NCBI GenBank assembly: GCA_014898415.1
Contig: RCTD01000001.1
Span: 558,001 to 622,000, forward strand
Reading direction: 5' to 3'
Origin: Stromatinia cepivora
Lineage: Eukaryota > Ascomycota > Leotiomycetes > Helotiales > Sclerotiniaceae
Length of the DNA stretch: 64,000 nucleotides
The notes under the pieces were generated by a model that had not been told where the DNA came from, made no database searches, and saw only the letters and a program-made list of their open reading frames with translations. The position numbers and the translations under genes are program-made. Each line of letters starts with the position of its first letter. Position 1 is the stretch's first letter. Below, one piece after another: positions 45,563 to 56,457 of this stretch.

Positions 45563-48512
45563 TTTTCTATATAAAAGTTAGTATAAAGAATGAAAAAGGT
45601 GAATGGAAAGCGAATCGAAGGACCGCAAGAAAGACAGTCATAGGAGGGGAGAGAAAACAATGAGCAGAGCGTTGAAAGGTAATTTTAGGATGGAAATAGA
45701 ATGAGATAAGGAAAGGAATCATATAACTTACAAGGGAAGAAAATTGTTATTGCTTTTGTAAATTTATATTTGCCGGCTGTACAACTCAAACCTTCGAGGT
45801 AATCGTTAGTATGAGCAATCATGGTGATGTGCGATTGAGATATACATACGATTTGAGCGACAGTAACATTCTAAAACCTTTTGACGAAGAGGAAAACGTT
45901 TTCTGGGTAGTTGATGTTGTTGATGAAGAAGATGAGAAGTGAGAAAAGAAAAGGGAGAAAGAGGGAAGAGAACATAATACTTCAGCCTACTAAGCACATG
46001 TTTGTTTACATCACTTACAGCGAAGTTGGAAAGAGCGACAGGATCAAAAACTGAGAGATCTTCACGTGACAACCCTCCTATACATACCATTGTTCAACTA
46101 AAGCCTCGACATTGAAATGTAGTATTTGGTAAGGAAAAAGCAACGCGGATTAAAGGGCTTCAATCCATCATTGTAGGACGGAAATTCAGATTACTGGTAA
46201 TCTGTGGGTCGAGTGACGGCTGAGACTTCCACGCGATGGATGAATTGAATCGCACGCCAAAGTGAAACATACCTACTTGGTAGGCCTCATAGGACTTTTC
46301 ATTATTACAATCCAGGTTTAAAAATCAAATGGTCTCTGAGGTTAGATGGTTAGAATCCGAGGAGTATGTTTGGGTGTGCGATTTATTCGTCTATCGCGTG
46401 ACCCTTTTGCAATTGGCACAAGTCTGCGGCCAGATCACAATCGACACACTGAGAAGATATCCTCATACGCTGCATGAAGATTATTCTGAATGTAAAAAGT
46501 AGTAGCTCCAAAGTGCCTACTGGTGTTTTGATCGGATGACCTACGTATTTCAAGATGAAATTAATATTGCCTTCGAAAATCATAATCCGGGAGAAATCTT
46601 GCACTTCATGCATTTATTGAACTGTGAACCTTCTACTCGAGTGTCTTAGATTAAGTACATTCAAATAGTTCAGGATCTCGAGTTTGTGTGATACATTTGA
46701 TATATTTAAAATATTAGGCCATACTCGAAGATTCACAGCTTTATGAACCTTAGAAGCTGGTAACTCTAGACTGTAATGTAGACCATTTAGTTCGTACGTC
46801 ATAGACATTTGATCTACGAGCATCTTAAAGCTTCAGACGAACTTGATGATATAGTAGAAACTCATCAGAACAAATTTGGTTGTGAAAAAGTGCTTCACCT
46901 CCATGAGACTTGTTCAATACATCTCGATGAGGGAGGAATCGATGTTTGAAAAACTTGCCTGTAAGGTTCAAAGTTTTTGGCCATCCTCGATTCTATTACT
47001 CTTTCGATAACCTATATCTGCCGTGACATGTGATCTCAAATACTCCTTTGGTCGAGACATGGATACAAAGCTTAGCCTTGGAGCGGGATATATGAAGAAA
47101 TCATCAGAATATTCGAAAACAAAAAATGAATGAAAAAAAAAGGATATGCTTATGGGAAAGTGTTCATAGAGGAAAGACTTATTCACGGTTAGGCTTTCTC
47201 AACTATAGCCACAATGCTTTTGGTTGGCCATTGGTGGTTGGTTTTTTCACTACAACCCCCTCCCCCCCTTCGAGGCAAGCCTGGAGGACTCGTATCATAG
47301 CATTCTCGATTCTTGATCCGAAAATGCTCCCAGAAGGGAAGTATGAGAAGGAAAGGAAAAGAGAGAAGGGAGTGAATGATGATGGAGTTGTGTGGCATGA
47401 GGAGACATCGGAAGCGAGCCGAATGACCTCCACTTTTGGAGCGAAAACACAAAAATATTCCGAATAAAAACGGTTCACCATACCACTACAACAAAGCTGA
47501 AAGGGCGCTTTACTATTCAAGGCCATGTTTGTCCTATATGCACCAACTGGCCCCTTTCTAGTTTGCACGGTCCACGTACCAATATCTATATAAGGAACCC
47601 GATTTCTCTTCTTCCCTTCTCTTCTTTTCCTTTCTTTCTCATACTTACCTTCTGGGAGCATTTTCGGATCAAGAATCGAGAATGCTATGATACGAGTCCT
47701 CCATTGCACATCGGGGAGACAAGAATTATTGGGTATCCTTCGGGGTCCCCATCCGGGGAATTTTTGATTGCTTCCTTCGGGATATCTTTTTTTCATTGTG
47801 ATTGCGGTCTTGTACTGTATCATGAAGAAGAATACTTGCTCTGAATGACTTCCAAATTGCTTTAAAATATGTGAAGAAATGGTTGATCTTCGATGATTTT
47901 GGGTCAACGACGATGTGAGAGGGATATCAATCAACAAGCCAACAAGACTGAACTTTGAATAGATCGTTATTGGAAAGACATGCCAGCATCCGTCTGTATG
48001 GCATATTCTGTTGATTTTCTATCTTGGAGTATGAACAACGGAGCAGCAGACCTGGTATTAGGATCTCTCTTCAATTAAGTACCGGAATATCTTCACATTC
48101 AGATGTAAAATTGATCTGGATATCCCAGACAATTCTAAAACATTTGTTCTGCGTTATCCGCAGAACAATTTACATGTCTAGGATGATGGTGTTTTGGTGG
48201 TCGTAGAACCATGCTATGTATGCTACATCAACAACAACTGAAGGGAAGTTTAACATCAACTTTTTCTATAGAATAAACAAAACAATATTATATCCATCCT
48301 CAAGATAATCAAATAAACCTTCATCAAAATCGTCTTTTCTCCATACAAAAGCGAAACCTTGCCGCAGATCATCAATTTAATCTCTCCCTACTGTTCTACG
48401 CCGAGGTAAACATTCACATGTTGATTAAGGAGCTTCCTGAGCCCTCAAAGAATCCCTACACCAGTCCACCGAACAACACCACTCATGCGACGACCATAAC
48501 TACTTCAAAACC
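45563..48512. other. Gene-poor region with possible micro-gene and inverted repeat
   Basis: About 2.9 kb. On the minus strand 46090-45764 a three-exon model can be built (start MVCIGGLSREDLSVFDPVAL, two GT-AG introns with good sites, about 50 residues), but I do not recognise it and confidence is low. A long-armed inverted repeat lies at 47283-47702. The other frames are short or translations of the inverted repeat. Confidence 0.4.
47283..47702. repeat. Inverted repeat with arms of about 88 bp around a 243-bp spacer
   Basis: Left arm 47283-47370 and right arm 47614-47702 are reverse complements. The outer 55 bp match perfectly (from GGAGGACTCGTATCATAGCA inward) and the inner part differs by two substitutions and one indel. 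A transcript would fold into a long hairpin. No transposase frame lies between the arms, and I cannot define flanking target-site duplications. Confidence 0.9.
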
Positions 48513-50326
48513 ATGGATTCAGCACCCAGTGGTGCTCATGAAGCTCCCAAACAACCTCGCGATCGAATTTCAGCCAAATCCACCGCTGACCCTATCCTCC
48601 GCAACGCCCTTCGCTATACCATTTCCGCGAAAGAATACGAAACACTACATAAATATATAATTTCACGATCGAAAGTTCTAAAGAGAAACGCACCTACTGT
48701 TACAAAGGTAGAGAAATTGGTAGAAAGACCTGGTCGCGATGATTATAATGCTGCGGCTGTGAGGGGTAGTTTGAGGTTATTCCTTGCTACGAATGCAGGA
48801 TTGAAGATATGGAGTTTATTCACAGAAAAGTTTATGGGAGCTGGGAAAGCTGGGTATGTTCTTCTTATTCGTATTCTTGAAAGAGAGGAGATGAGGTTGA
48901 ATTAAAGCTAAACGATATTATAGGGGAAAGAAGATCTCATTATGGAAGTCACCAAACTTCCGCCTCTCGTTTTCCCTTTCCAGTATCCTCCTTTTCCATA
49001 GAATCCTCTTCCGATTCTTCACTCGACTTCGCGCGCATCTTCTTACACCCGAAGCTCAACCTTTCAGACAACGAAATCCAAAAACAAGTAAGACGCTCAC
49101 ATCGAGTTTGGCACCAGCAGTTGGAGCAAGTTTGGCTGGGTTTATGTTGGCAGTTTATCCAAGTGATCAGCTGAGACTTACAATTGCGATATATGCTTTG
49201 AGTAGAGCAGCAGAAATATCATATAATTTGGCAGAAGATGAGGGTTGGATTTGGGGAAAAGAGGGAAGCAGGTGGGAGAGACCTTGGTGGTGGGGAAGTT
49301 GGTTACTTTTTCCATTGACTTGTGGACAATTGCTTCATGCTTTTGTTTTTGATAGGGATTGCTTTCCACAGGTATGGATCTCAGTCAATTGTGCAGGGAA
49401 TGGTGCTAATGATTCCAAGCAATATGGAGACTTCATTCTCAAAAACTCTCCTCATTATATTCAACCACGACCGGAAGGTCATCCTGCCAATTTACCATGG
49501 CCAAGTACTTACGACATCGTTGATAATCTTGCCGAAATGGCACGTCTTAACTACCCGTATGTTATTATCCATTGACAATTTCATACCCAGCCAACTAACT
49601 TCCATCCCCAGACCCTTCGTATCTCCCATCCTCTTCCCCAACAGCCCTACTCTCCCCCAATCCCTCAGCGCCATTTCCCCCATAACATCTCCAGCCCATC
49701 CATTAATAACATCACTCACATGCGCCACTCTCCACCCTTCCGACCCTTCCTGTCTCCGCACATACCTCACCTACTGGATTCAAGTCTTCCCCCGTCTCGC
49801 TAGAGTCTTCACTTTAATTCTCTCCCTCTTCTCCCTCCCCTCCTACCGCAAATTCTACAATTCCCCCATTTCCTCCCTCAACGCCCTCGCTATCCGTATC
49901 CTTAAATCTACTCTCTATATCTCCGGCGCTATCGGTACCAGCTGGGCTAGTATCTGTGCTTTCCAATCAATTCTCCCAAGAGACGTTCTACCTACTCAGA
50001 GATTCTTCCTAGGTGGTGCATTAGGTGGTCTTTGGGGATTCGTGGTTAGAAAGGATGCGAGAAGCGAATTTCTATACAGTGCAAGAGCATCGATGGATTC
50101 GCTATGGAAAGTTGGCAAAAAGAGGGGTTGGTGGAAGGGGATTAAGGGTGGGGATGTGGGGATTTTTGTCATTAGTTTGATGGCTATTGAGATGGCTTAT
50201 GAGAGGGATGGAAGAGCATTGAGGAGTGGGGCGCTGAGGAAGTTTGTCAGTGGAATGAGAGGGGAGGGTTGGAGAGACTATATCGGTGAGGAGGAGAAGA
50301 GGCTCAAAGAGGAGAAGAAGCTGTAG
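48513..50326 (+). CDS. TMEM135-like membrane protein
   Basis: Predicted 546 residues from exons 48513-48853, 48924-49371, 49420-49556 and 49612-50326. It resembles the fungal branch of the TMEM135 family. Animal members sit on peroxisomes and mitochondria and affect lipid and cholesterol handling. Recognisable segments are KSTADPILRNALRYTISAKE near the N-terminus, SLAPAVGASLAGFMLAVYPS, the tryptophan-rich WGKEGSRWERPWWWGSWLLF, LLHAFVFDRDCFP, QYGDFILKNSPHYIQPRPEG and a C-terminal QRFFLGGALGGLWGFVVR. Several hydrophobic segments fit a polytopic membrane protein. The second intron (49372-49419) is 48 nt, in frame and without a stop, so retention would insert 16 residues. Family call is from pattern recognition; the function in fungi is unknown. 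Confidence 0.72.
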
Positions 50327-52095
50327 AGGAGATTTGAGCGGGAGACAGGAAGGTTATTGATGAGCGTGCATTTTTGCATTTTACAAGTACTTGCTAGATC
50401 TTCAGCACAGTGAGTATTACTCACTTCACCTCGCATTATTCATGTTCATGTTTCTGGAAGAGAGCTGTTATATATCAAGGCCAGTTGCCTAAAGAGCTAT
50501 TTTCTATTACTAGTCAATCTTACATATTGTAATATTTGAATGTTTTGTTTGAGATGCGATATGACTTCTCTCATATATCTCGAGATTCCCAGATATGCCA
50601 TATGGAGGTTACAGCAGCGCTATCTCATAAGTAAGATCTTGAATTGTTCACGTCAGATTTCAAATCACATATTGTATGAAGCCTTGGCATTCTACTTCGA
50701 GTTATATTATTAAGACTCATTGTGTAAGTAATCCGATCAGATAAACTTAGATTCAGTAATCTGCGTGCCATAAGAAAAAAGTGGGATTAGACTGGATTAG
50801 ACAGACTTCTTAGAAACAAGAATAGAAATCCCGGTTTGAGGATGGCTAGTTTAAGGGGTTAGTTAAGGCAAGATAATCGTTGAAATTCTTCTAATCAACC
50901 ATTCCAATTCCCACACTAAATCCCCATCTAAAAGATACCTTCAAATCTCTAAATGCCCATGTCCGATTCCAATGCAACTGCTCGACAGTTTAACCTGTCG
51001 ATCGACTCCCCTCGTCTAATTAATGACTTACTTTAGAAAAATCTTAGAATAAATCAGCGGTTCCGGACGCAGACTCCCTTGAGCTTTTCTCTCACTTTCT
51101 TCATATGCGTTGAACTTACCAGGAAATATCAGTTGGGGTTAGCTCCTCTTCGTTTCTTCGCTCAAGCTTCACGCTTTCTGCTTTCTCAGCTTCCGGCTCC
51201 ATCTTCCCTCTCCTGCAGGCGTAGCAGCAATCTTAGCCGTCGCAGCCATCTCAACCTTCCACTTCCTCATATACCCCCCTTATCACCAAACCTCCCGCAA
51301 GAATGGGATTCTAAACCCCCGACCAAAACCCCCATCCTACTCACTGCCTGCTTTCCCCTTCACCCTCCACCTTCTTCCGCAAAATCATTACCTCCCTTCC
51401 CCTCCCCATACACCCCACAACCATCCCCCATTCTCATCCTCACCATACATTTCCCAATCTCTAGGATCCTGGGATCCGGGAACTGCAATTCCTCATTCAT
51501 TAACGTAATTATAACCATATCCATTGCGTCCTACTTTAAGAAATTATAAGATTATATATCCACTAGCGAAAACCTTCAACTATCTATCTAACCCATCCAG
51601 CCTTATCGCCGAATGTTTCGAATTCGAGCACTTTGTTTTCATGTTTCATATCTGGGATTTTGGTTACTACTACCAGCATAGTAAGTAGACAGGATGTTAT
51701 GAATATGGGAGAGAAATTAGAATACTACATGCATGCATACAGGTGGGTATTTACTTGGTTTCCCAAGCCAAAGTCATCTTGCTATTTTCTATTCATTGTA
51801 TGATCTGCACCCAGTGCAGGTCTGTATTTAATTCATGATCATGGATATTCTCCGCGATTTCTTTAAATATTTTCAGGTCGTCTTCTTCCTTCGGCCACTA
51901 TCCGAAGCTTGTTGTCGTCGCCGTCATGAGCTTGCATCCATTTCGCTAATTCTGATGTCTTCACATTAATTCAAATCCCAATTAGTTTCTCTCTTAAGTC
52001 TTTTAAGGTTCGATTGATTGATTTGAATTACAAATAAGCAAGTAATATGTACAGCACAGAAGTCCACAGGGAGAGCATCAATCAAATAAACTATG
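50327..52095. other. Intergenic region with a possible glycosyltransferase-gene remnant
   Basis: Mostly noncoding. At about 51,110-51,480 (+), overlapping frames hold fragments that could once have been one N-terminus: a membrane-anchor-like segment (VAAILAVAAISTFHFLIYPP) in one frame and PNLPQEWDSKPPTKTPILLT in another. The second resembles the region just before the catalytic domain in some fungal type II membrane glycosyltransferases. Nothing recognisable follows. This is a weak call. Confidence 0.3.
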
Positions 52096-53231
52096 CTAGG
52101 GTGCTCCAACCATATCATGAAATTCTCCTTCATTTCCATTCTCATAAACACCCTGTTTACCTTTCATAGGTGTGCCCACTACTTGATCCCCCTCAACTGT
52201 AACCTCTTTATCCCGGAATTGTCGCATAAGTTGTAGAAACTGACTGTTCTGAAACTTGTCGCTTTGGTTATCACTAACACTCGATAGGAGCTCACCAGCT
52301 GTACGTGATAGCGCGTCTGTTGCATGTGTGTTTTGTTCTGATGTTGCGGCTGCGGGATCCTGAATGGTGTCTGCGCCAAGCGGGGCTTGATTGAGAAGAT
52401 CGTTTTCCGCTCTGTCGAGGTCAAATTCTGCTTTTTGATCGGCCTGTGCTTGTTCTGAAGATATCGCGGCCTCCTGTTGAGCTCTGGTTATTTCCAATTC
52501 TTGCTCCTGTTCTCGCGCTCTCTCTTTCTCTGCATTAGCTGCTTCGTCAAAAGCTCTGGCAAATGCCGCATCATCAAAAGTTTCATTATGTTCCACCGAT
52601 GATTGTCTTGTGGATATAAGTTGATTTTGTTGCATAAGAACTCTAGGCATTGGATTGTATCCATTATTCATCATAGAAGGACCATTCATTGACAAAACAG
52701 GCTGTTTCCCTTGCGCGATCGATCCTGAGCCTCCATAACTTTGCGCAAACTCCTGATGCCATCCACCGCCCATTTGCGATTGATTCGTTTGATGTAATCT
52801 TTGTTGTTGAAATTGCGCTTGAGGACCGGATATGCTCATATTTTGAAAATCGGTAGCCCATCCTTGACCTGCGGCGTGTTGTGGTAAGACATTTTGAAAG
52901 GATTGAGGAGACGGAGTTTGAAAATGTCGAGGAGAAAAGTTTTGGACCGATGGAGAGGGACTAAATGATTGGTGACCAGCTTGAAAAGCTGCGAATTCAG
53001 CATCTAGTTGACCTGCATTTGGACCTAAAGAGGTTCGGAAGCCCTGTTGTGTTGTTAGTAAAAGTTGTAGGCGATATTGTAATGCGATTAGAAGTATGCG
53101 AGTATTGTACGACATACTTGCGAAGGCGATGCTCGCCCAACCAATCGATCTTGTTGTAAGGTACGGTCAACGTTCGAATGCTTTTGGAAATTCTGCAAAG
53201 CATTGGATGGACCACAAAGGTTGTCTGCCAT
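52096..53231 (-). CDS. PEX20: Peroxin PEX20, PTS2 import co-receptor
   Basis: Predicted 353 residues from exons 53231-53118 and 53043-52096, joined in phase 0. Pex20 works with Pex7 to import PTS2 proteins into peroxisomes in filamentous fungi. The N-terminus, MADNLCGPSNALQNFQKHSN, carries the conserved Cys used for receptor recycling by monoubiquitination. TLQQDRLVGRASPSQGFRTS follows. Two WxxxF docking motifs (WATDF and WHQEF) should bind Pex13/Pex14. The C-terminal KFQNSQFLQLMRQFRDKEVT is typical of the Pex7-binding region. The central part is Gln-rich with an Ala/Glu-rich coiled-coil stretch. It is divergent from SEC13. Confidence 0.92.
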
Positions 53232-53809
53232 TGTTTGAGGTTATTCAAAAAAGCTTGGGTTGGTTTGATGATTTAATTGTAATCAAAGATTACAAAATCC
53301 AATAATATTCGGGAATGTGAGGGTAATTGTCGAACCGAGGCCCATGAAATGAAGTCTGTGAAAGTACAAAAGGGATAAGAAGAATAAATCTATTAGAGAA
53401 TTAATTATCGAATGAGTATGGGTATATAGAGGATGTAGAGTATATAGACAAGAGTCTATCCCATCAATCAATTAACCAAAAAGAAATAATGAGATGAGAA
53501 AGGAAAGGAGAGAAAGTATGAGAGAAGAGAAGAGAAGATTCAAAGATGTCATAGATAAAAGCTAGAGAGGATTTTGCCCCCTATATCCCTCTAAAGGGTA
53601 AGCGGTAAGGATAACGATTACCTTATCACAAACTCACAATGCTTCAGTGTGGTCGGCAAAACGTTTCACCGATGCATACCAAAAGCGGTAAGTGCCGCTT
53701 AGATACGATCTGGCAGCATCAATCAGTTGGGAGCTTCGAGAACCTGGGAGGTGTTTTGAAATACAGCGTAGTATACAATCATTTAATTCTTTTCCAAACT
53801 TGAGTCAAT
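53232..53809. promoter_or_regulatory. Shared divergent promoter of PEX20 and SEC13
   Basis: 578 bp between start codons. Includes two AAGCGGTAAG-type copies near 53608 and 53691 in a Ct/Ga-rich stretch. No gene inside. Confidence 0.4.
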
Positions 53810-55062
53810 ATGGCGCAAGTAATAACCAATGCAGGTCATGATGATATGATTGTGAGTCTTATAATTCCTCTCTTCCTATACCACAGGAACTTTCATGCAA
53901 TATACACGAAGCGCATCCCTCTAATGTCAATAAACTAATTGGTTGTTATATAGCATGATGCAGCTTTAGATTATTATGGTCGCAGACTCGCAACATGTTC
54001 GTCGGATCGCACCGTTAAGATCTTTGAAATCGAAGGAGAAACACATCGTCTTACAGAAACACTGAAAGGGTATGTTGTTCTCGGGAATTCCATCAAACAT
54101 TTCGAATACACCGGCCTACAACTTTGCGCTCAGCACATTACACATACTCATCCTTTCATCTCATATTTCACCGTTCTTCATCATGATCTATCTCCACAAC
54201 ACCCTAGCTAACACACCAATTCCATAGCCATGAAGGAGCCATCTGGTCCATCTCCTGGGCCCATCCAAAATACGGCAACATCCTCGCCTCCGCAGGCTAC
54301 GACGGCAAAGTCCTCATCTACCGCGAAACCTCCTCAGTCTGGACCAAAATCTACGATTTCGCCCTCCACACCGCTTCCGTCAATTCCCTCTCTTGGTGTC
54401 CCCACGAATCTGGATGTCTTCTCGCATGCGCTTCCTCAGATGGAAACGTATCAGTCTTAGAATTCAAAGATAATTCTATGGATCACAAGATTTTCCATGC
54501 GCATGGTATTGGTGTCAATAGTGTTTCTTGGGCTCCATCTTCGCAGCCGGGTAGTTTGGTGAGCGCCAGTGCGGGTGGAAAGGAGGGGGGTGTTAGGAGA
54601 TTTGTTACCGGAGGGAGTGATAATCTTTTGAGGATTTGGGGATGGGATCAGGCTAGTTTGAGTTATAAAGTTGAGGGGGCTCCATTACAGGGACACGGGG
54701 ATTGGGTTAGAGATGTTGCGTGGAGTCCTACGGTTTTGCAGAAGAGTATGTTTCGCCCTCTACCAATTTTCTTCTTCCATCAATTTCTCCCCCCTCTCTC
54801 AAAATACATCTCGCACAACTAACACCCAAAAGGTTACATAGCATCCGCCTCCCAAGACAAAACCGTCCGAATCTGGACTTCCTCCGCAGCCAATCCAGGC
54901 CAATGGGAATCCAAAGTCCTACAATTCGAACGCGAAGTCTGGCGCGTATCGTGGAGCTTAAGCGGGAATGTATTAGCTGTCAGTGGAGGAGATAATAAAG
55001 TTTCTCTATGGAAGGAGAATCTAAGGGGCGAGTGGGAATGCGTCAAGGAAATCGAGGAATAG
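53810..55062 (+). CDS. SEC13: COPII coat / nuclear pore / SEA complex WD40 protein SEC13
   Basis: Predicted 301 residues from exons 53810-53851, 53954-54069, 54228-54745 and 54833-55062. Sec13 pairs with Sec31 in the outer COPII coat, with Nup145C in the nuclear pore and with the SEACAT complex. The start [20 protein letters not shown] is typical. WD repeats are evident in [92 protein letters not shown] and [19 protein letters not shown]. The length matches orthologues. All introns conserve frame. Confidence 0.96.
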
Positions 55063-56457
55063 ACGCGCGAGAAGGGACCAGAGGCAATATAAGCGGAGAT
55101 GCGATGAGAGTTTGACCGAGGGTAGAGGAGAGGCGTTTCGGAACAGACAGGCAGGCAACCACACAAACATAACATCATTGTACATCATACATGCTGGCAG
55201 CTGGTATGTATGTATGAATGAAAAAATCAGAAAGAAAGAAAGAAAGACCTTATGATTCCATCTCTTCGCGACACCTAATCTTTGTTATGCATGAACCCGT
55301 TGCTCTACCATTGATGTTCCCTTGGTTATAGGATGTACAGTATCCTGATCTTCTCATTTAGCGACCGACCCCTTTCAGGGGCTGTTCCTTTCTTCTTTTG
55401 AAAAAAAGCTCACAGTAATTAAGCAAGCATCAAATTATCATTTGCAATAGCATGAGAAGCTACTAGGTATACATACATCTACATCTACATCTTCACATAC
55501 GCACAGAATAGCACAGCACAGCACAGCGCGAGCAGGAACCTCTACTAATTCTCATTTCCATTTTATCAATCATCTCATTCCTCACATTGATTGTGAAGTG
55601 ACGTGATACGCACTTCAATCTTCTTCAGCTCAAGCTCAAGCTCGAGATCTTTGAGAAAAGAAAAGAAACGAAACTACGAAACCATTGAACCAAGGAGATT
55701 CCATCGATTGCCCAACGCATGCAATACTTTCAGATCCTGATCTAGCATTCCATTGGAGCTCAAATTCTCTCTACTACCACCACGAGAAAGTGCAGATGCA
55801 GACGCGAACGCGAATGTAAACGCAGATTCATAGATTACCACCCTGATCCAACGCCAAATTGTAAAAGAGGGGGTATATCCACAACCAGATTCATTTATAT
55901 CCATCTATAACCCCAATCCTCAAGTCATACTCCCTCCCGCATACCAACCCACTTGCCTACCCCCTCCTGCGAAAGAAAAATATCAATGGGAAAATGAAAT
56001 AAGGAAAGAAATTGCGCGAAAAATATGTCTGAGAGGAGAATGTCGAAAGTATGTCGAAAAATGTATGTGAAAAGAATGTTGAAAATTGGTAAATATGTGC
56101 AAGTCGAATTGAAAGAATTGTGAGTAAACGATACCCAAGGTTCGTTATCAATTAAGAAGGTATTTCATAACGTACGTTAAAATGCTTTTCGTACTGTTGG
56201 CCCAAAATGATACTGTCCGTTGAAATGAAATGAAATGGTTGAGATTGCTATAATGCATACGATGCTGAGCCGAAGATAATTCATGTCCGAGATGAAAGCT
56301 ATCGGCTGATGTGGCTGATGTATGTATTTAAACGATATGCTTGATGCTGATGTTGATGCTTTAAAAAAGATAATATAATCTTGATACATTGTGTTCGTAT
56401 GTATCGTTGAGCTGATTGTCGTATATTGAGGAATTGTATCTCCAGCTAGAGCAAAAG
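55063..56457. other. Convergent 3' region
   Basis: About 1.4 kb between the 3' ends of SEC13 and the F-box gene. Includes short AGAAA and CAGCA repeats (near 55230 and 55508). Frames at 55674-55904, 55957-56151 and 56177-56464 on the minus strand have no motif. No gene seen. Confidence 0.45.

Noticed and set aside
47203..47937. A 244-codon minus-strand frame spanning the inverted repeat
   Set aside because: Its length comes from both arms being translated; the same peptide appears twice, it has no domain, and part of it reads promoter-like sequence.
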